Shown here in pieces: positions 1-9,053 of a DNA stretch of 32,799 nucleotides. The notes beneath the pieces are model-generated. The model had not been told where the DNA came from, ran no database searches, and saw only the letters and a program-made list of their open reading frames with translations. The stretch spans positions 1 through 32,799 of the forward strand of contig NZ_JAIVFV010000070.1 of the NCBI RefSeq assembly GCF_020829445.1, read 5' to 3'. This DNA comes from Nostoc sp. CHAB 5836. GTDB lineage: Bacteria; Cyanobacteriota; Cyanobacteriia; Cyanobacteriales; Nostocaceae. A program made the translations under genes and the position numbers. Each line of letters starts with the position of its first letter. The first letter of the stretch is position 1.

Positions 1-2
1 AA

Positions 3-839
3 GATGGGAAGCAGTTATTTCTTAAAGGTAGGATATTTGCCACAGACCCTAGGAATGGGATTGTCTTGCAAGGTAATGAATTAGAATGGCGTCCCAAAGA
101 AGATTTGTAGATTGTTCGCAACCAGATTAATGGTACTCATAAACAACTACAAGCAGTTGCACAGGAAGCGCGAGTTAAAACCCGCCAACAGCGCATGGAA
201 TTTTCTGGAGGGGTAGTAGCCAATTCCACCGATCCCCAGATGCAAGTGAGAACTGAGCATTTAATCTGGAATATTAAAGAAGAAAAACTGATTGGCGATC
301 GCCCCATCCAAATTGACCGCTACAAAAATAATAAAATTAGCGATCGCGGCAAAGGAAATTCTGCCGAAGTTAACTTAAAAACAAAAATTGCCACTGTCAA
401 ACAGAATGCTCAACTAGATTTACTAGATCCACCACTGCAAATAGCTAGTAACTCTATGATTTGGAACATGAACACAGAAACTGTCACCACAAACTCACCC
501 ACGCGAATGTTCCAGCGTGCCGAAAATGTCACAGTGACAGCCAATCAAGGTGAAATGAAAATACCACAAAAAACCGTTTATTTAACAGGCAAGGTCAACG
601 CCGTTGGTCAGCGTCGCCAGTCTCTGAAATCTAATACATTAACATGGTATTTAGACAATAAGTTAGTTGAAGCTCAGGGAAATGTGACTTATCGGCAAGT
701 TGACCCACCGTTAAATTTTGCCGGTGAAACAGCCGTTGGTAATCTGCAAACAGAAAATATTGTTGTCAAAGGTGGCAGTTCTAGCGGTAGGGTAGTAACA
801 GAGATTATTCCCCAAGAAAGAGCCAATCGTCAGCAGTAA
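3..839 (+). pseudogene. lptC: LptC-like LPS-export protein, 3' part, interrupted by amber codon
   Basis: Read in one frame from the window edge, this gives a continuous OstA/LptC-like beta-strand-rich protein with alternating hydrophobic/polar stretches, such as GIVLQGNELEW, LTGKVNAV and EAQGNVTYRQ. LptC-type proteins are inner-membrane-anchored periplasmic bridge proteins that pass lipopolysaccharide from LptBFG to the outer membrane. The 5' end lies outside the window. A TAG codon sits in frame at 108-110, between codons for Asp-Leu and Ile-Val-Arg-Asn, and the protein pattern continues on both sides. It therefore looks like a point nonsense mutation (one base from TTG or AAG-type codons), not a gene boundary. 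The first ATG after it is at 195, giving a 214-residue remnant. A sequencing error or amber read-through are alternatives. The family call is moderately sure; the interruption is seen directly. Confidence 0.7.
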
Positions 840-840
840 A

Positions 841-1000
841 GTTAGGGGAATGGGGCATTAGGCATGGAGCATTGCGCATTGGACATTAATTACTAATTCT
901 TTTCACCTCCTCATCCCCCTCATCCCCCTCATCCCCCTCATCCCCCTCATCCCCCTCATCCCCCTCATCCCCCTCATCCCCCTCCATAAATTTTGATCTA
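841..1000. repeat. Intergenic low-complexity block with eight perfect copies of a 9-mer
   Basis: Just after the lptC-like stop there is a run of GCATT/GGCAT-type short repeats (841-890). It is followed by eight perfect head-to-tail copies of CTCATCCCC at 910-981. The same unit occurs in reverse orientation inside lnt (28140-28166), and a related CCCTCATCT variant lies between kdpA and kdpB. No gene is visible here. Confidence 0.9.
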
Positions 1001-1043
1001 GTACTAGGCTAGGATCTGAGTACTACAAGTCCTTTGATAACTC

Positions 1044-1445
1044 ATGAATGGATCAAACCGATTAGGTAAGGAATCCTTGCCAACATCCCAGCAAGCAGAA
1101 CATTCCCACCATTACGATACAGACCACGAGCATACAGATCATACTCATGGAACTGGAGAGTCGGCTCATGCTCACATTCATAGCGAAGAGTCTTTACGGC
1201 GAATTGTCAATCGATTATCCCGTATAGAAGGTCATGTTCGTGGTATTAAGGCAATGGTGCAGCAAAGTACCCCTTGTCCCGATGTTCTACTGCAAATTGC
1301 CGCAGTGCGGGGCGCATTGGATCGGGTAGCGCGAATTGTCTTGGATGAACATTTAACTGAGTGTATTGGTAGAGCGGCACAAGAGGGTAATATTGATGTT
1401 GAAATTAAACAGTTAAAAGCTGCTTTAGATCGATTTTTACCTTAA
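1044..1445 (+). CDS. inrS: CsoR/RcnR-family metal-sensing repressor, InrS-like
   Basis: This 133-residue protein is of the all-helical CsoR/RcnR/FrmR (DUF156) family: tetrameric repressors that release DNA when they bind metal. Residues 20-46 form a His-rich tail; the core starts near residue 48 (EESLRRIVNRLSRIEGHVRG). The candidate ligands are Cys78, His103 and Cys107. Their spacing (25, then 4) matches the Cys53/His78/Cys82 set of Synechocystis InrS, and His46 lies at the same distance as InrS His21. That makes a nickel sensor more likely than the copper or formaldehyde sensors of the family. The ATG at 1044 has no strong ribosome site. No exporter gene adjoins, so the regulated target is not visible. 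The family is sure, the metal is inferred. Confidence 0.85.
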   Translation: MNGSNRLGKESLPTSQQAEHSHHYDTDHEHTDHTHGTGESAHAHIHSEESLRRIVNRLSRIEGHVRGIKAMVQQSTPCPDVLLQIAAVRGALDRVARIVLDEHLTECIGRAAQEGNIDVEIKQLKAALDRFLP

Positions 1446-1977
1446 AAATTAGAAAAATAAAAATGTGTAGGTTGGGGAGCCACTGCGCCCTTGCTGTTAA
1501 GAGACTTGTTCGCTTTTAGCGTTCCCGCAGGGTAGCACGTGGCGTTTGAGGAACGAAACCCAACCGAAGAACTGGGTTTGTTGGGTTTCGCATTGCGCTC
1601 AACCCAACCTACAAATATTAAAAACCTACGCAGTATTGCATTCTCATCTAGCCCGCCTCAGAATGAATTCTGAGTCTAATAGCGAAAGTAGTCTAAAGAC
1701 CAATACGGTTCACAAAAGGGCTGAAACTCTTTTTTTTATGAACCACTCCAGGCGCAGAGAACACAGAGAGAAGAGAGATTGCGCCCTTGCCGTTCTTGGC
1801 GGTAGCCTGTGGCAAGCCGCTTTGCGTCTACGTTAAAAAAAATTTACTTTAACAAAGAGTTTTAACCTTAACCCAAGCGTATTGAGTTATAGTCCGTTTT
1901 AACGGACTTTAGCTATTAGCCCGGAACTTCAGTTCCGGGTAGTTTATGTCTAGAATGAAATAGCCCTGGGGTAGAGG
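1446..1977. repeat. Intergenic repeat mosaic before menH
   Basis: No convincing gene is present. The stretch holds a palindromic element at about 1465-1638 that shares its ends with 18023-18135 but carries an extra insert of about 65 bases near 1476-1545. A second dispersed repeat at 1741-1887 shares its right half with 26292-26380 in the opposite orientation. Two tight hairpins follow: arms 1891-1898/1901-1908 (AGTCCGTT) and 1920-1928/1931-1939 (CCCGGAACT). The short open frame across 1546-1836 is made of repeat sequence. Confidence 0.8.
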
Positions 1978-2796
1978 ATGATTCTAAAATATTATCAATT
2001 TCATTATTCTTTAATTGGCACTCTAGATCAACCGCTAATTCTTTTTTTGCACGGCTTCATGGGTAATATTGATGAATTTGATGAAGCCATCAAATTACTA
2101 TGTGACGAGTTTTCATATCTAACACTTGACCTCCCTGGACATGGTAAAACTCAAGTTTTGGGTGAGGAAGAATATTATACAATGACAAATACTGCTCATG
2201 CTTTAATCAACTTGTTAGATGAGTTAAAAATTGCCAAATGCTTCTTAGTTGGTTATTCAATGGGTGGGAGATTAGCTTTATATCTCACCCTGCATTTTCC
2301 CGAACGTTTCTTAAAAGTTGTTCTAGAGTCAGCTTCCCCAGGTTTGCCAACAGAAGTAGAACGATTAGAACGGATTAAACTTGATCAGCAAATAGGTAGA
2401 AAATTATCAAGAAGTATTGAAAAAAGGGATTTTACTGCTTTTCTATTAAATTGGTATAATCAGACAATTTTTGGTAATCTAAAAAATCATCCAGAATGCG
2501 ATCGCATGATAGAAAGTCGGTTGCACAACAATCCACAGGAATTAGATAAATCACTGCGCTTTATGGGTACTGGATGTCAACCTTCTTTATGGGAAAAGCT
2601 ACAAGAGAATAAAATTCCTCTGCTCTTACTAGTGGGTGAATATGATCAAAAATTTATATCTATTAATACAGAAATGGCTCAACTCTGTGAATTTGCCCAA
2701 ATAAAAATAATTAGTAATGCTGGACATAATATTCACTTTGAAAATACCTGGGCATTTGTGAGAAATATCAAATATTTTTTCTGTGCAGCAAGCTAA
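1978..2796 (+). CDS. menH: MenH: 2-succinyl-6-hydroxy-2,4-cyclohexadiene-1-carboxylate synthase
   Basis: A 272-residue alpha/beta hydrolase. In the phylloquinone/menaquinone pathway MenH eliminates pyruvate from the MenD product to give SHCHC; in cyanobacteria this feeds phylloquinone for photosystem I. The oxyanion/loop motif LHGFMG is at 24-29, DLPGHG at 51-56 and the nucleophile elbow GYSMGGR at 92-98, with Ser94 as nucleophile. The GYSMGGR form and length are typical of MenH rather than general esterases. Asp223 (GEYDQKF) and His250 (AGHNIHFE) complete the triad. The ATG at 1978 follows a GAGG. The gene ends 14 bases from the stop of the convergent lysozyme-like gene. No other men genes are in the window, as is usual for scattered cyanobacterial men genes. 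A related hydrolase with another substrate remains possible. Confidence 0.82.
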   Translation: MILKYYQFHYSLIGTLDQPLILFLHGFMGNIDEFDEAIKLLCDEFSYLTLDLPGHGKTQVLGEEEYYTMTNTAHALINLLDELKIAKCFLVGYSMGGRLALYLTLHFPERFLKVVLESASPGLPTEVERLERIKLDQQIGRKLSRSIEKRDFTAFLLNWYNQTIFGNLKNHPECDRMIESRLHNNPQELDKSLRFMGTGCQPSLWEKLQENKIPLLLLVGEYDQKFISINTEMAQLCEFAQIKIISNAGHNIHFENTWAFVRNIKYFFCAAS

Positions 2797-2810
2797 AAAT
2801 TAGGATAATC

Positions 2811-3536
2811 TCACTGCTTTGGTAACTTCTTGACTGCATTGCTAGAAGGAGTTGGGGATGGTGTCAAATTCGGGGTTGTTGGTTGATTAGCTGCGGTCAA
2901 TTCCTCTTGCAACATTTTCTGATAAACCTTAGGCAAAGAGCTACTAACAGAATTAGTTTCTATGCCATATCCTAGACTTGTCCAAGTGGGAGAAAGTCGC
3001 CGCAAAACATCATTTAACTTTCCTTGGCGCAACAGTTGAGAAATATCAGTTCCCCAAACTTTAGAATCGCTCAACCAACGATAAACTATTATATCTTGAT
3101 ATTCTGCTTCAAAACTATAAGCAGTCCAAAACATCATCTGCATCGGCTTTGGGTGATAACGGGGGGCTAAACGATACCAAGTAATGTTGATAATTTGATA
3201 TCTGCCAGCAGCCGTGGAACAATTACCTGTGTTGGGGCCTGTGACAATTGTGACGCACATTTCCGGATGTCGGCTAAGGTCGTTGATTTGCTGTCCACCG
3301 TATAACAGCGAATAAGGACGGTTTCCACTGGCCTCACTTGCCGAGATGGTTCGCATTAAAGCGCGGATATATGGGTCACCCTTTTTCATGACCAGAGGCG
3401 GCTGTTTATTTTCAAAGATGGGATCGGAAGGCGATCGCAAGTCTCCAATATACCATTGCAACAAATATACAAAGCCGAGAAGGGCGGCTATTGGGCCAAT
3501 AAGTTTTTCAACACCTTTGAATTCAAAGCCTTTCAG
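2811..3536 (-). CDS. Membrane-anchored GH104 lysozyme-like (lambda R type) protein
   Basis: The catalytic domain resembles the phage lambda R lytic transglycosylase family (GH104). It has a helix with the acidic residue in ISASEASGNRPY (Glu68), the Tyr-Gly-Gly loop, TAAGRYQI and a late SPTWTSLGYG. It should cleave the glycan strands of peptidoglycan. The tail after about residue 210 is Pro/Thr/Ser rich. Conventional starts give a protein beginning inside a hydrophobic stretch (TTG at 3464). Reading upstream, a full membrane segment (residues 12-28) and an AAGGAG site (3549-3544) appear; 7 bases after that site is CTG at 3536, and 4 bases after it is ATT at 3539. I choose CTG; there is no in-frame ATG or GTG upstream before the TAG stop. 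No phage genes adjoin, so it is probably a host cell-wall enzyme. Confidence 0.75.
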   Translation of the reverse strand: MKGFEFKGVEKLIGPIAALLGFVYLLQWYIGDLRSPSDPIFENKQPPLVMKKGDPYIRALMRTISASEASGNRPYSLLYGGQQINDLSRHPEMCVTIVTGPNTGNCSTAAGRYQIINITWYRLAPRYHPKPMQMMFWTAYSFEAEYQDIIVYRWLSDSKVWGTDISQLLRQGKLNDVLRRLSPTWTSLGYGIETNSVSSSLPKVYQKMLQEELTAANQPTTPNLTPSPTPSSNAVKKLPKQ

Positions 3537-3992
3537 AATCCGACTCCTTGAAATTCGCTCTCTTTGCTAACAGAAATTATCGACGAACTTATTCCAGTAA
3601 AGTTCACACCTGATTGTTAGTTCTTATTCCCGATTTGCTCACTTTTTTAATAATTAGGAAAAAATAGCATAAACAAGTATACCAAGCGAGATACTCCGAA
3701 CAATCCTCACTAGGTATAAGCCAGGGCAAACGCATCTTAATTGGAACGAAAAATGAGGCATGGTCGAGGGTTAGCATTTTTGCTGCTACTCCAGGTGATC
3801 GGTGCATCCACTACTTATGAACCCAAGATTTGATATAGCCCTAGTAAAAATAAGATTCTCGAATTCTTTAAGAATTCGAGAATCTGAGCATTTAGATTTT
3901 AAGTAATCAGGAAGTATTGCTATAGATAACTATTGCGAATAAGAGGATTAGCAATCATTAGAAACACTCCTTTTCCGCTATTTTCCAAGCCT
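3537..3992. other. Intergenic region between kdpC and the lysozyme-like gene
   Basis: About 450 bases without a credible gene. It contains the AAGGAG site for the lysozyme-like gene (3544-3549) and the kdp terminator hairpin (3853-3885). The place where kdpD often follows kdpC in related genomes is empty here. A short minus-strand open frame at 3604-3807 has no recognisable features. Confidence 0.7.
3841..3885 (-). terminator. Rho-independent terminator of the kdp operon
   Basis: A perfect inverted repeat has 16-base arms (3853-3868 and 3870-3885, one-base loop). Read on the minus strand it is followed by a U-rich run (TATTTTTAC). It lies about 110 bases downstream of the kdpC stop. The stem is AT-rich but long. 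Confidence 0.75.
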
Positions 3993-4631
3993 TTATCCCT
4001 TAATCTGATCTAGAGCTAAATTCAGCTTCAACACATTAACTCCAGGCTCACCAAAGATACCGATAAAGCGGCCATCGGTGTTTTGGGCAATCAAAGTTTC
4101 TAGTTGGTTCGGCTGAAATCCTCGCGCCTTGGCTACTCGTGAAATTTGCGCCCTGGCAGCTTCCGGGGTAATGTGGGGGTCAAGGCTGGAACCAGAGGTG
4201 TAGACTAAATCGCCAGTCGGTTGTACACCTGCTGTTTTGAGACGATTGAAGTCACCTTCAACCTTTTTGCTGGGGTCGGGGTCATCTTTACCTTTGATGC
4301 GTTCTAGTAATGCGGGATTACTGGGAGCCAAGTTACTAGCACCAGAAACCCCAGTTTGCAAAACTCCCCCATCGTCCTTTTTGGGATCGGCTGTGCTGTA
4401 ACTGGTGGTACTGGGGCGACTGTTAAAATAGCGATCGCCAGTAAAAGGTTGACCAATCAAAGCAGAACCGACAACTTGACCTGTGTTATTTTTCAATAGA
4501 CTACCGTTTGCTTGAAACGGAAACACAATCTGCCCAATGGCAATCATCGCAAAAGGATAAATAATTGCGACAATTACCCAAAGTACCAGGGTAGAACGAA
4601 TAGCTCTACTGGCTTCGCGTGCAAAACTCAT
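3993..4631 (-). CDS. kdpC: KdpC, K+-transporting ATPase C subunit
   Basis: A 212-residue KdpC, the single-span subunit that raises the ATP and K+ affinity of the KdpFABC complex in the plasma membrane. One N-terminal membrane span (about residues 15-38, VLWVIVAIIYPFAMIAIGQI) is followed by the characteristic LIGQPFTGDRYFNSRPS stretch. The C-terminal half has DPHITPEAARAQI and an NVLKLNLALD end. The start MSFAREASRA is chosen because its ATG overlaps the stop of the upstream small subunit (TAATG) and is preceded by GGAG 9 bases upstream. A longer open frame exists upstream but runs over the kdpF gene in another frame. It is the last gene of the operon. Confidence 0.95.
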   Translation of the reverse strand: MSFAREASRAIRSTLVLWVIVAIIYPFAMIAIGQIVFPFQANGSLLKNNTGQVVGSALIGQPFTGDRYFNSRPSTTSYSTADPKKDDGGVLQTGVSGASNLAPSNPALLERIKGKDDPDPSKKVEGDFNRLKTAGVQPTGDLVYTSGSSLDPHITPEAARAQISRVAKARGFQPNQLETLIAQNTDGRFIGIFGEPGVNVLKLNLALDQIKG

Positions 4632-4900
4632 TAGAATTTCTCCGGTACAAACATGACGAAAAATAAATAGATGGAAAGCCCTAGTGTCACCAGTCCTAAC
4701 AGTCCCAATCCCCAAGATTGACTGCGGGAAAGTTGTTCACCAGTAGCTGCATAGACTAGAGGTGCAACCACTAGGTTGAAACACATTGCCAAGAATAAGT
4801 ACAGTGGCAGCTTTTGTCTACGCCATTGATACCAGATTTCAGTTATTTCTTCTAATAGTTGTGATCGAGCGATGGCGCGGCGGATCTGAAGAGGTTTCAT
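4631..4900 (-). CDS. kdpF: Extended KdpF-like small subunit (cyanobacterial KdpG position)
   Basis: An 89-residue protein with two hydrophobic spans. The first is LYLFLAMCFNLVVAPLVYAA (about 33-52). The second, at about 65-85, ends in LSIYLFFVMFVPEKF and resembles the roughly 29-residue single-span KdpF that stabilises the Kdp complex. The N-terminal 55 residues are an extension with no counterpart in E. coli KdpF. Anabaena kdp operons are known to carry an additional small gene, called kdpG, between kdpB and kdpC, and this matches that position. It starts 6 bases after kdpB and its stop overlaps the kdpC start, so the three are translationally coupled. Membership of the Kdp complex is clear from context; the role of the extension is unknown. 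Confidence 0.85.
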   Translation of the reverse strand: MKPLQIRRAIARSQLLEEITEIWYQWRRQKLPLYLFLAMCFNLVVAPLVYAATGEQLSRSQSWGLGLLGLVTLGLSIYLFFVMFVPEKF

Positions 4901-4906
4901 AGTAAA

Positions 4907-7048
4907 TTAAGACAAAGGTAGGATAATATCTATTAGTTTGATGGCAATGAAGGGAGCAACGATGCCCCCAAGACCAAAGATGAAGATGTTGCGACGTAGC
5001 AGTTGATCTGCTGTTAAAGGCAAGAACTTCACCCCTTTGAGTGCTAAGGGAATTAGTGCCGGAATAATCAAGGCATTATAAATCAGCGCCGAGACGATGG
5101 CAGATTGGGCACTCTTTAATCCCATAATATTCAGTGCGCCAATTCCAGCAGCAGCAAAAATAGTCGGAATGATGGCAAAATACTTGGCAATATCGTTAGC
5201 GATGGAGAATGTTGTCAAGGCTCCACGAGTAATTAGCAACTGTTTACCTATGGTGATTAAGTCAATTAGCTTCGTGGGGTCAGAGTCTAAGTCCACCATG
5301 TTAGCAGCTTCTTTGGCAGCTTGCGTTCCAGAGTTCATTGCCACACCCACGTTTGCTTGAGCTAAGGCAGGTGCATCGTTAGTGCCATCCCCAGTCATTG
5401 CTACTAGTTTACCCTGAGATTGTTCGGAACGAATCACCTCAATTTTGTGTTCTGGAGTCGCTTCAGCAATGAAATCATCCACCCCAGCTTCCTGAGCAAT
5501 TACCGAAGCAGTAATTCGGTTGTCACCTGTGAGCATGATCGTCTTAACACCCATGCGGCGAAGTTGGTCAAACCGTTCCCGCAAACCAGGTTTCACAATA
5601 TCTTTGAGGTAGATCAGACCATAAATTTGGTCATCTTGGCAGACAGCTAAGGGTGTACCGCCCAACCGGGAAACTCGCTCATAAGCTGCGTCTATATCAT
5701 CAGGAATGTAGCCACCACGGGAACGGACAAATCCCTTAATGGCATCTACTGCTCCTTTGCGAATTTGTTTACCATCGGGTAAATTCGTGCCACTCATGCG
5801 GGTTTTCGCGGAAAATTCTACACCCTCGGCTTTGTCGATATTGAAGTCTACCGCAGCCTGAGACTTTTCTGCTAAAACCACAATTGACTTGCCCTCTGGC
5901 GTGTCGTCAAATAAGCTAGCAGCTAGGGACACTTGCGCCACGTCTTCTATTGAGTGATTATTCAAGGGAATAAACTCATCAGCCATCCGGTTTCCCAAGG
6001 TGATCGTGCCTGTCTTATCCAGCACCAAGGTGTTGATGTCGCCGCAAGCTTCTACTGCTCGACCAGAGGTCGCAATAACGTTAAACTGTGCAACTCTATC
6101 CATACCTGCGATGCCGATGGCACTGAGTAAACCACCGATAGTTGTAGGAATTAAAGCTACTAGTAGCGAAATTAAAATAGCAACGCTAGCACCCGCTTGC
6201 AAACTGTTTCCCGCCTCAACTCCAAAGGCTGTACTGATAAAACTGGCGATGTAGCCGACAAATGGGGGCATAGTTGCCACTACAATCAAGAATACCTGTG
6301 TTAACACTGCCAACAATACCGTCAAAGCAATTTCGTTGGGAGTCTTGCTGCGTTCTGCTCCTTCTACCAGGGCAATCATGCGATCGATAAAGCCTTGACC
6401 AGGATCAGCACTAATGCGAATTGTCAACTCATCGGAAAGTAGGCGTGTACCTCCTGTCACCGAACTAGCAATATCTGTACCTGGTTGCTTCAATACAGGG
6501 GCAGATTCCCCAGTAATCGCAGACTCATCCACCGAGCCAATACCTTTAATTACATCCCCGTCGGCGGGAATCATATTATTTGCACTGACTTTTACCATAT
6601 CACCCCGTCGCAGTTCCGTAGAATTGACTTGTTGTATCGAACCATCAGCGAGGATTTTGTTAGCGATCGTATCCGAACGCGTTGATCGCAGTGAATCAGC
6701 TTGTGCTTTACCGCGCCCTTCAGCTACAGCTTCGGCAAAATTTGCAAAAACAAGCGTGAAAAAGAGAATGAAGGTAATCAACCCGTTTAACAGGCGTTGT
6801 TGGTTCACATCTGCCTGGATTGTGCCAAACAGATTTGGGTTGAGGGTAACAAGAAAGGTAACAATTGTCCCCACCCAAACAACAAACATAACTGGGTTTC
6901 TGACAGTAATTCGCGGATCGAGCTTGACAAATGACTCACGAATTGCTCTTTGGTAAAGTCCCCGCATATCTGTTTTGGGTGTGTGCTTACGCGAGTCACG
7001 AGTTCCAGATGCAACACGGGGCGAAGGAGAATCATTAGTAATTGGCAT
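4907..7048 (-). CDS. kdpB: KdpB, P-type K+-transporting ATPase catalytic subunit
   Basis: A 713-residue P-type ATPase that hydrolyses ATP to drive K+ uptake through KdpA. Visible motifs are TGESAPV (179-185, actuator; Ser182 aligns with the E. coli regulatory phospho-serine), the phosphorylation loop DKTGTIT with Asp344, MLTGDN and [19 protein letters not shown] in the P-domain. The membrane helices around [17 protein letters not shown] are typical of KdpB. It is about 30 residues longer than E. coli KdpB, mainly from a charged N-terminal tail (1-40). The start [10 protein letters not shown] lies directly downstream of a repeat-filled 259-base gap from kdpA, which is unusual because these genes normally almost touch. 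No missing key residue was noticed. Confidence 0.97.
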   Translation of the reverse strand: MPITNDSPSPRVASGTRDSRKHTPKTDMRGLYQRAIRESFVKLDPRITVRNPVMFVVWVGTIVTFLVTLNPNLFGTIQADVNQQRLLNGLITFILFFTLVFANFAEAVAEGRGKAQADSLRSTRSDTIANKILADGSIQQVNSTELRRGDMVKVSANNMIPADGDVIKGIGSVDESAITGESAPVLKQPGTDIASSVTGGTRLLSDELTIRISADPGQGFIDRMIALVEGAERSKTPNEIALTVLLAVLTQVFLIVVATMPPFVGYIASFISTAFGVEAGNSLQAGASVAILISLLVALIPTTIGGLLSAIGIAGMDRVAQFNVIATSGRAVEACGDINTLVLDKTGTITLGNRMADEFIPLNNHSIEDVAQVSLAASLFDDTPEGKSIVVLAEKSQAAVDFNIDKAEGVEFSAKTRMSGTNLPDGKQIRKGAVDAIKGFVRSRGGYIPDDIDAAYERVSRLGGTPLAVCQDDQIYGLIYLKDIVKPGLRERFDQLRRMGVKTIMLTGDNRITASVIAQEAGVDDFIAEATPEHKIEVIRSEQSQGKLVAMTGDGTNDAPALAQANVGVAMNSGTQAAKEAANMVDLDSDPTKLIDLITIGKQLLITRGALTTFSIANDIAKYFAIIPTIFAAAGIGALNIMGLKSAQSAIVSALIYNALIIPALIPLALKGVKFLPLTADQLLRRNIFIFGLGGIVAPFIAIKLIDIILPLS

Positions 7049-7307
7049 AGATTAGATTTTGGGAATTGGGCATTGGGCATTGGGAATTAGGAATTAGGAA
7101 TTGGGAATTGGGAATTAGGAATTGGGAATTGGGCACTTGTACTAAGCGAAGTCGTTGGCGAAGCCTCTCGTAGAGAAGTATTGGGCATTGGACATTGGGT
7201 ATGGGGCTTCTCTTCTTCTCCCTCATCTCCCTCATCTCCCCCATCTCCCCCCACTCCCTCATCTCCCCCCACTCCCTCATCTCCCTCATCTCCCCACTCC
7301 CCACTCC
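7049..7307. repeat. Repeat-filled gap between kdpA and kdpB
   Basis: The 259 bases hold a GGAATT/GGGCATT direct-repeat run (about 7057-7133) and a unit starting ACTTGTACTAAGCG (about 7134-7181) that has a shorter relative at 9889-9915. A pyrimidine-rich run of CCCTCATCT-like units follows (about 7215-7307). Several overlapping open frames here are low-complexity by-products. The block splits an operon and could weaken kdpB translation or transcription. Confidence 0.85.
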
Positions 7308-9053
7308 CTAGCCAATGCCTTTGGCGATAAAAAAGGCTTCACCGATGGGGCCTAATGCTAATACTGGGAAGAATGTAAGTGCGCCCAAGATTAAAATCAC
7401 CCCTGCGGTAACGCCTGTAAATAGTCCGGTATCGGTTCGCAATGTACCACTTGTGTAGGGAACAGCTTGCTTGCGAGACATACTATCTGCTAAAAACAAC
7501 AAACCGATGGTTGGAACATAACGCCCTGCTAGTAAACTGAAGCAGGTACTCAAGTTCCACCACAAAGCAGTTAAAGTTGGTTGCGTACCGTTAGCGATCG
7601 CAAAAGCAGAAGGTTGTGAATCGCCTAAACCTTCAAAGCCAGAACCGTTGTTAGCAGCAGCTGAGGCATATTCATAGATGACTTGAGCAAAACCGTGGAA
7701 ACCGGGATTGCTAATTCCTGATAGTTGGTCAGGAAATGCCAAGGTGATACCTGCGGGAATCATAATTGCGATCGGGTGAACTAACAAAATCAAGAAACTA
7801 GCAAGCACAACCTCGCGCTTCTCAATCTTGCGTCCGAGAAATTCTGGTGTACGTCCCACCATCAACCCTGTGACGAACACAGCTAGAGTTAGGTAAGCAA
7901 ATAGATAAGCGGTTCCTGTACCCTGTCCACCCCAGATAATTTGCAGGAACATATTAGAAAGGGTAACGAAACCACCGTTGGGCATGAAGGAGTCGTGTAA
8001 ACTGTTGACTGCGCCGCACATAGTACCAGTTGTACTCGTTGCAAATAGTGCAGATTGTGCCCAACCAAATCGGACTTCTTTACCCTCTAAATTTGGTTGC
8101 TGACTACCCAGTAGTGTATTCACAGCCGGATTGCCGTTGTATTCACCAATGGCAGTAACGATGATAAATACTATATAGAGGATGCCCACCATACCGTAGA
8201 CTAACCAAGCTTGCTTGGTGTTATTCGCAAACAAACCATAGGTGTAGATTAGGGAAGTGGGAATCGAAAGCATGGCGACAATCTGAATTAAATTAGAAAA
8301 TCCGTTGGGATTTTCAAAGGGGTGTGCCGAGTTGATGGCGAAAAAGCCGCCGCCGTTTTCCCCTAATTGCTTGATAATTTCAAAATGGGCAACAGGGCCA
8401 CGAGCGATCGCCTGACTGATACTCGGATCTTCCAAGGTGGGGAATACAACTGCACCCCCCAGTGTTTCGGGAACGCCAGATGCCATCAGAGCGATCGCTC
8501 CCACAATCGAAATAGGCAGCAAAATTCGGGTAATTGAGCGAATTAAGTCTACATAAAAGTTGCCTAATGATCTACCAGTCAATCCCCGAATAAAGGCGAT
8601 CCCCACCGCTAAACCAGTCGCAGCAGAGGTGAACATATGATAACCAAGTCCCCACATTTGGCTACCATAGCTCATGTAGGTTTCACCAGAATAGTGCTGC
8701 TGGTTGGTATTAGTAATAAATGAAATAGTAGTATGCAGCACTGTATCCCAGGTTGGGGCATCTATCTTGGTTGGGTTTAATGGCAGCCATCCTTGATTCA
8801 TGATCATCAAGAAAATCAGCAATCCCATTGCTACATTGGTGTATAGGATTGCCCGTCCATACTGCCAGCCGGTCATATTTTCTTTGGTTTTAACGCCAAC
8901 CAAAGAATAAAGCACTCGCTCAAACGGATTTAAAATCGGGTTGAGAAAAGTACTTTGTTCTAGGTATACCCGTGCCATGTAGCGCCCAAAAAAGGGAGTA
9001 ATTGCTACTACAATTAGTAGCGTTAATATAATTTGAAACCACCCTTCTAGCAT
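7308..9053 (-). CDS. kdpA: KdpA, K+-binding channel subunit
   Basis: A 581-residue polytopic membrane protein of the KtrB/TrkH superfamily. In the KdpFABC pump it holds the K+ selectivity filter. The four filter/pore regions are visible in order: [40 protein letters not shown] and [12 protein letters not shown]. The N-terminus [16 protein letters not shown] is the normal first helix, so the ATG at 9053 is accepted; a GGAG lies about 12 bases before it. It is first in the kdpA-B-F-C operon. About 880 bases of intergenic DNA upstream should contain the promoter, but no kdpDE pair is present in this window. Confidence 0.97.
   Translation of the reverse strand: MLEGWFQIILTLLIVVAITPFFGRYMARVYLEQSTFLNPILNPFERVLYSLVGVKTKENMTGWQYGRAILYTNVAMGLLIFLMIMNQGWLPLNPTKIDAPTWDTVLHTTISFITNTNQQHYSGETYMSYGSQMWGLGYHMFTSAATGLAVGIAFIRGLTGRSLGNFYVDLIRSITRILLPISIVGAIALMASGVPETLGGAVVFPTLEDPSISQAIARGPVAHFEIIKQLGENGGGFFAINSAHPFENPNGFSNLIQIVAMLSIPTSLIYTYGLFANNTKQAWLVYGMVGILYIVFIIVTAIGEYNGNPAVNTLLGSQQPNLEGKEVRFGWAQSALFATSTTGTMCGAVNSLHDSFMPNGGFVTLSNMFLQIIWGGQGTGTAYLFAYLTLAVFVTGLMVGRTPEFLGRKIEKREVVLASFLILLVHPIAIMIPAGITLAFPDQLSGISNPGFHGFAQVIYEYASAAANNGSGFEGLGDSQPSAFAIANGTQPTLTALWWNLSTCFSLLAGRYVPTIGLLFLADSMSRKQAVPYTSGTLRTDTGLFTGVTAGVILILGALTFFPVLALGPIGEAFFIAKGIG

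Noticed and set aside
1546..1836. 96-codon frame
   Set aside because: It is made of dispersed repeats and hairpins, shares parts with 26292-26380, and has no ribosome site.
2811..3536. Prophage endolysin
   Set aside because: No holin, structural or integrase genes adjoin, and the protein has a membrane anchor and Pro-rich tail, so a host enzyme is likelier.
3604..3807. Small minus-strand gene where kdpD might be
   Set aside because: 67 codons with no kdpD, USP or histidine-kinase features and no ribosome site.
6414..6956. 180-codon open frame on the plus strand opposite kdpB
   Set aside because: It lies wholly antisense to a well-conserved P-type ATPase gene, has no recognised motif and fits the usual shadow frame.
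7035..7355. Several overlapping low-complexity frames (Met/Arg/Glu or His/Leu/Pro rich)
   Set aside because: They are translations of the repeat block between kdpA and kdpB in different frames.
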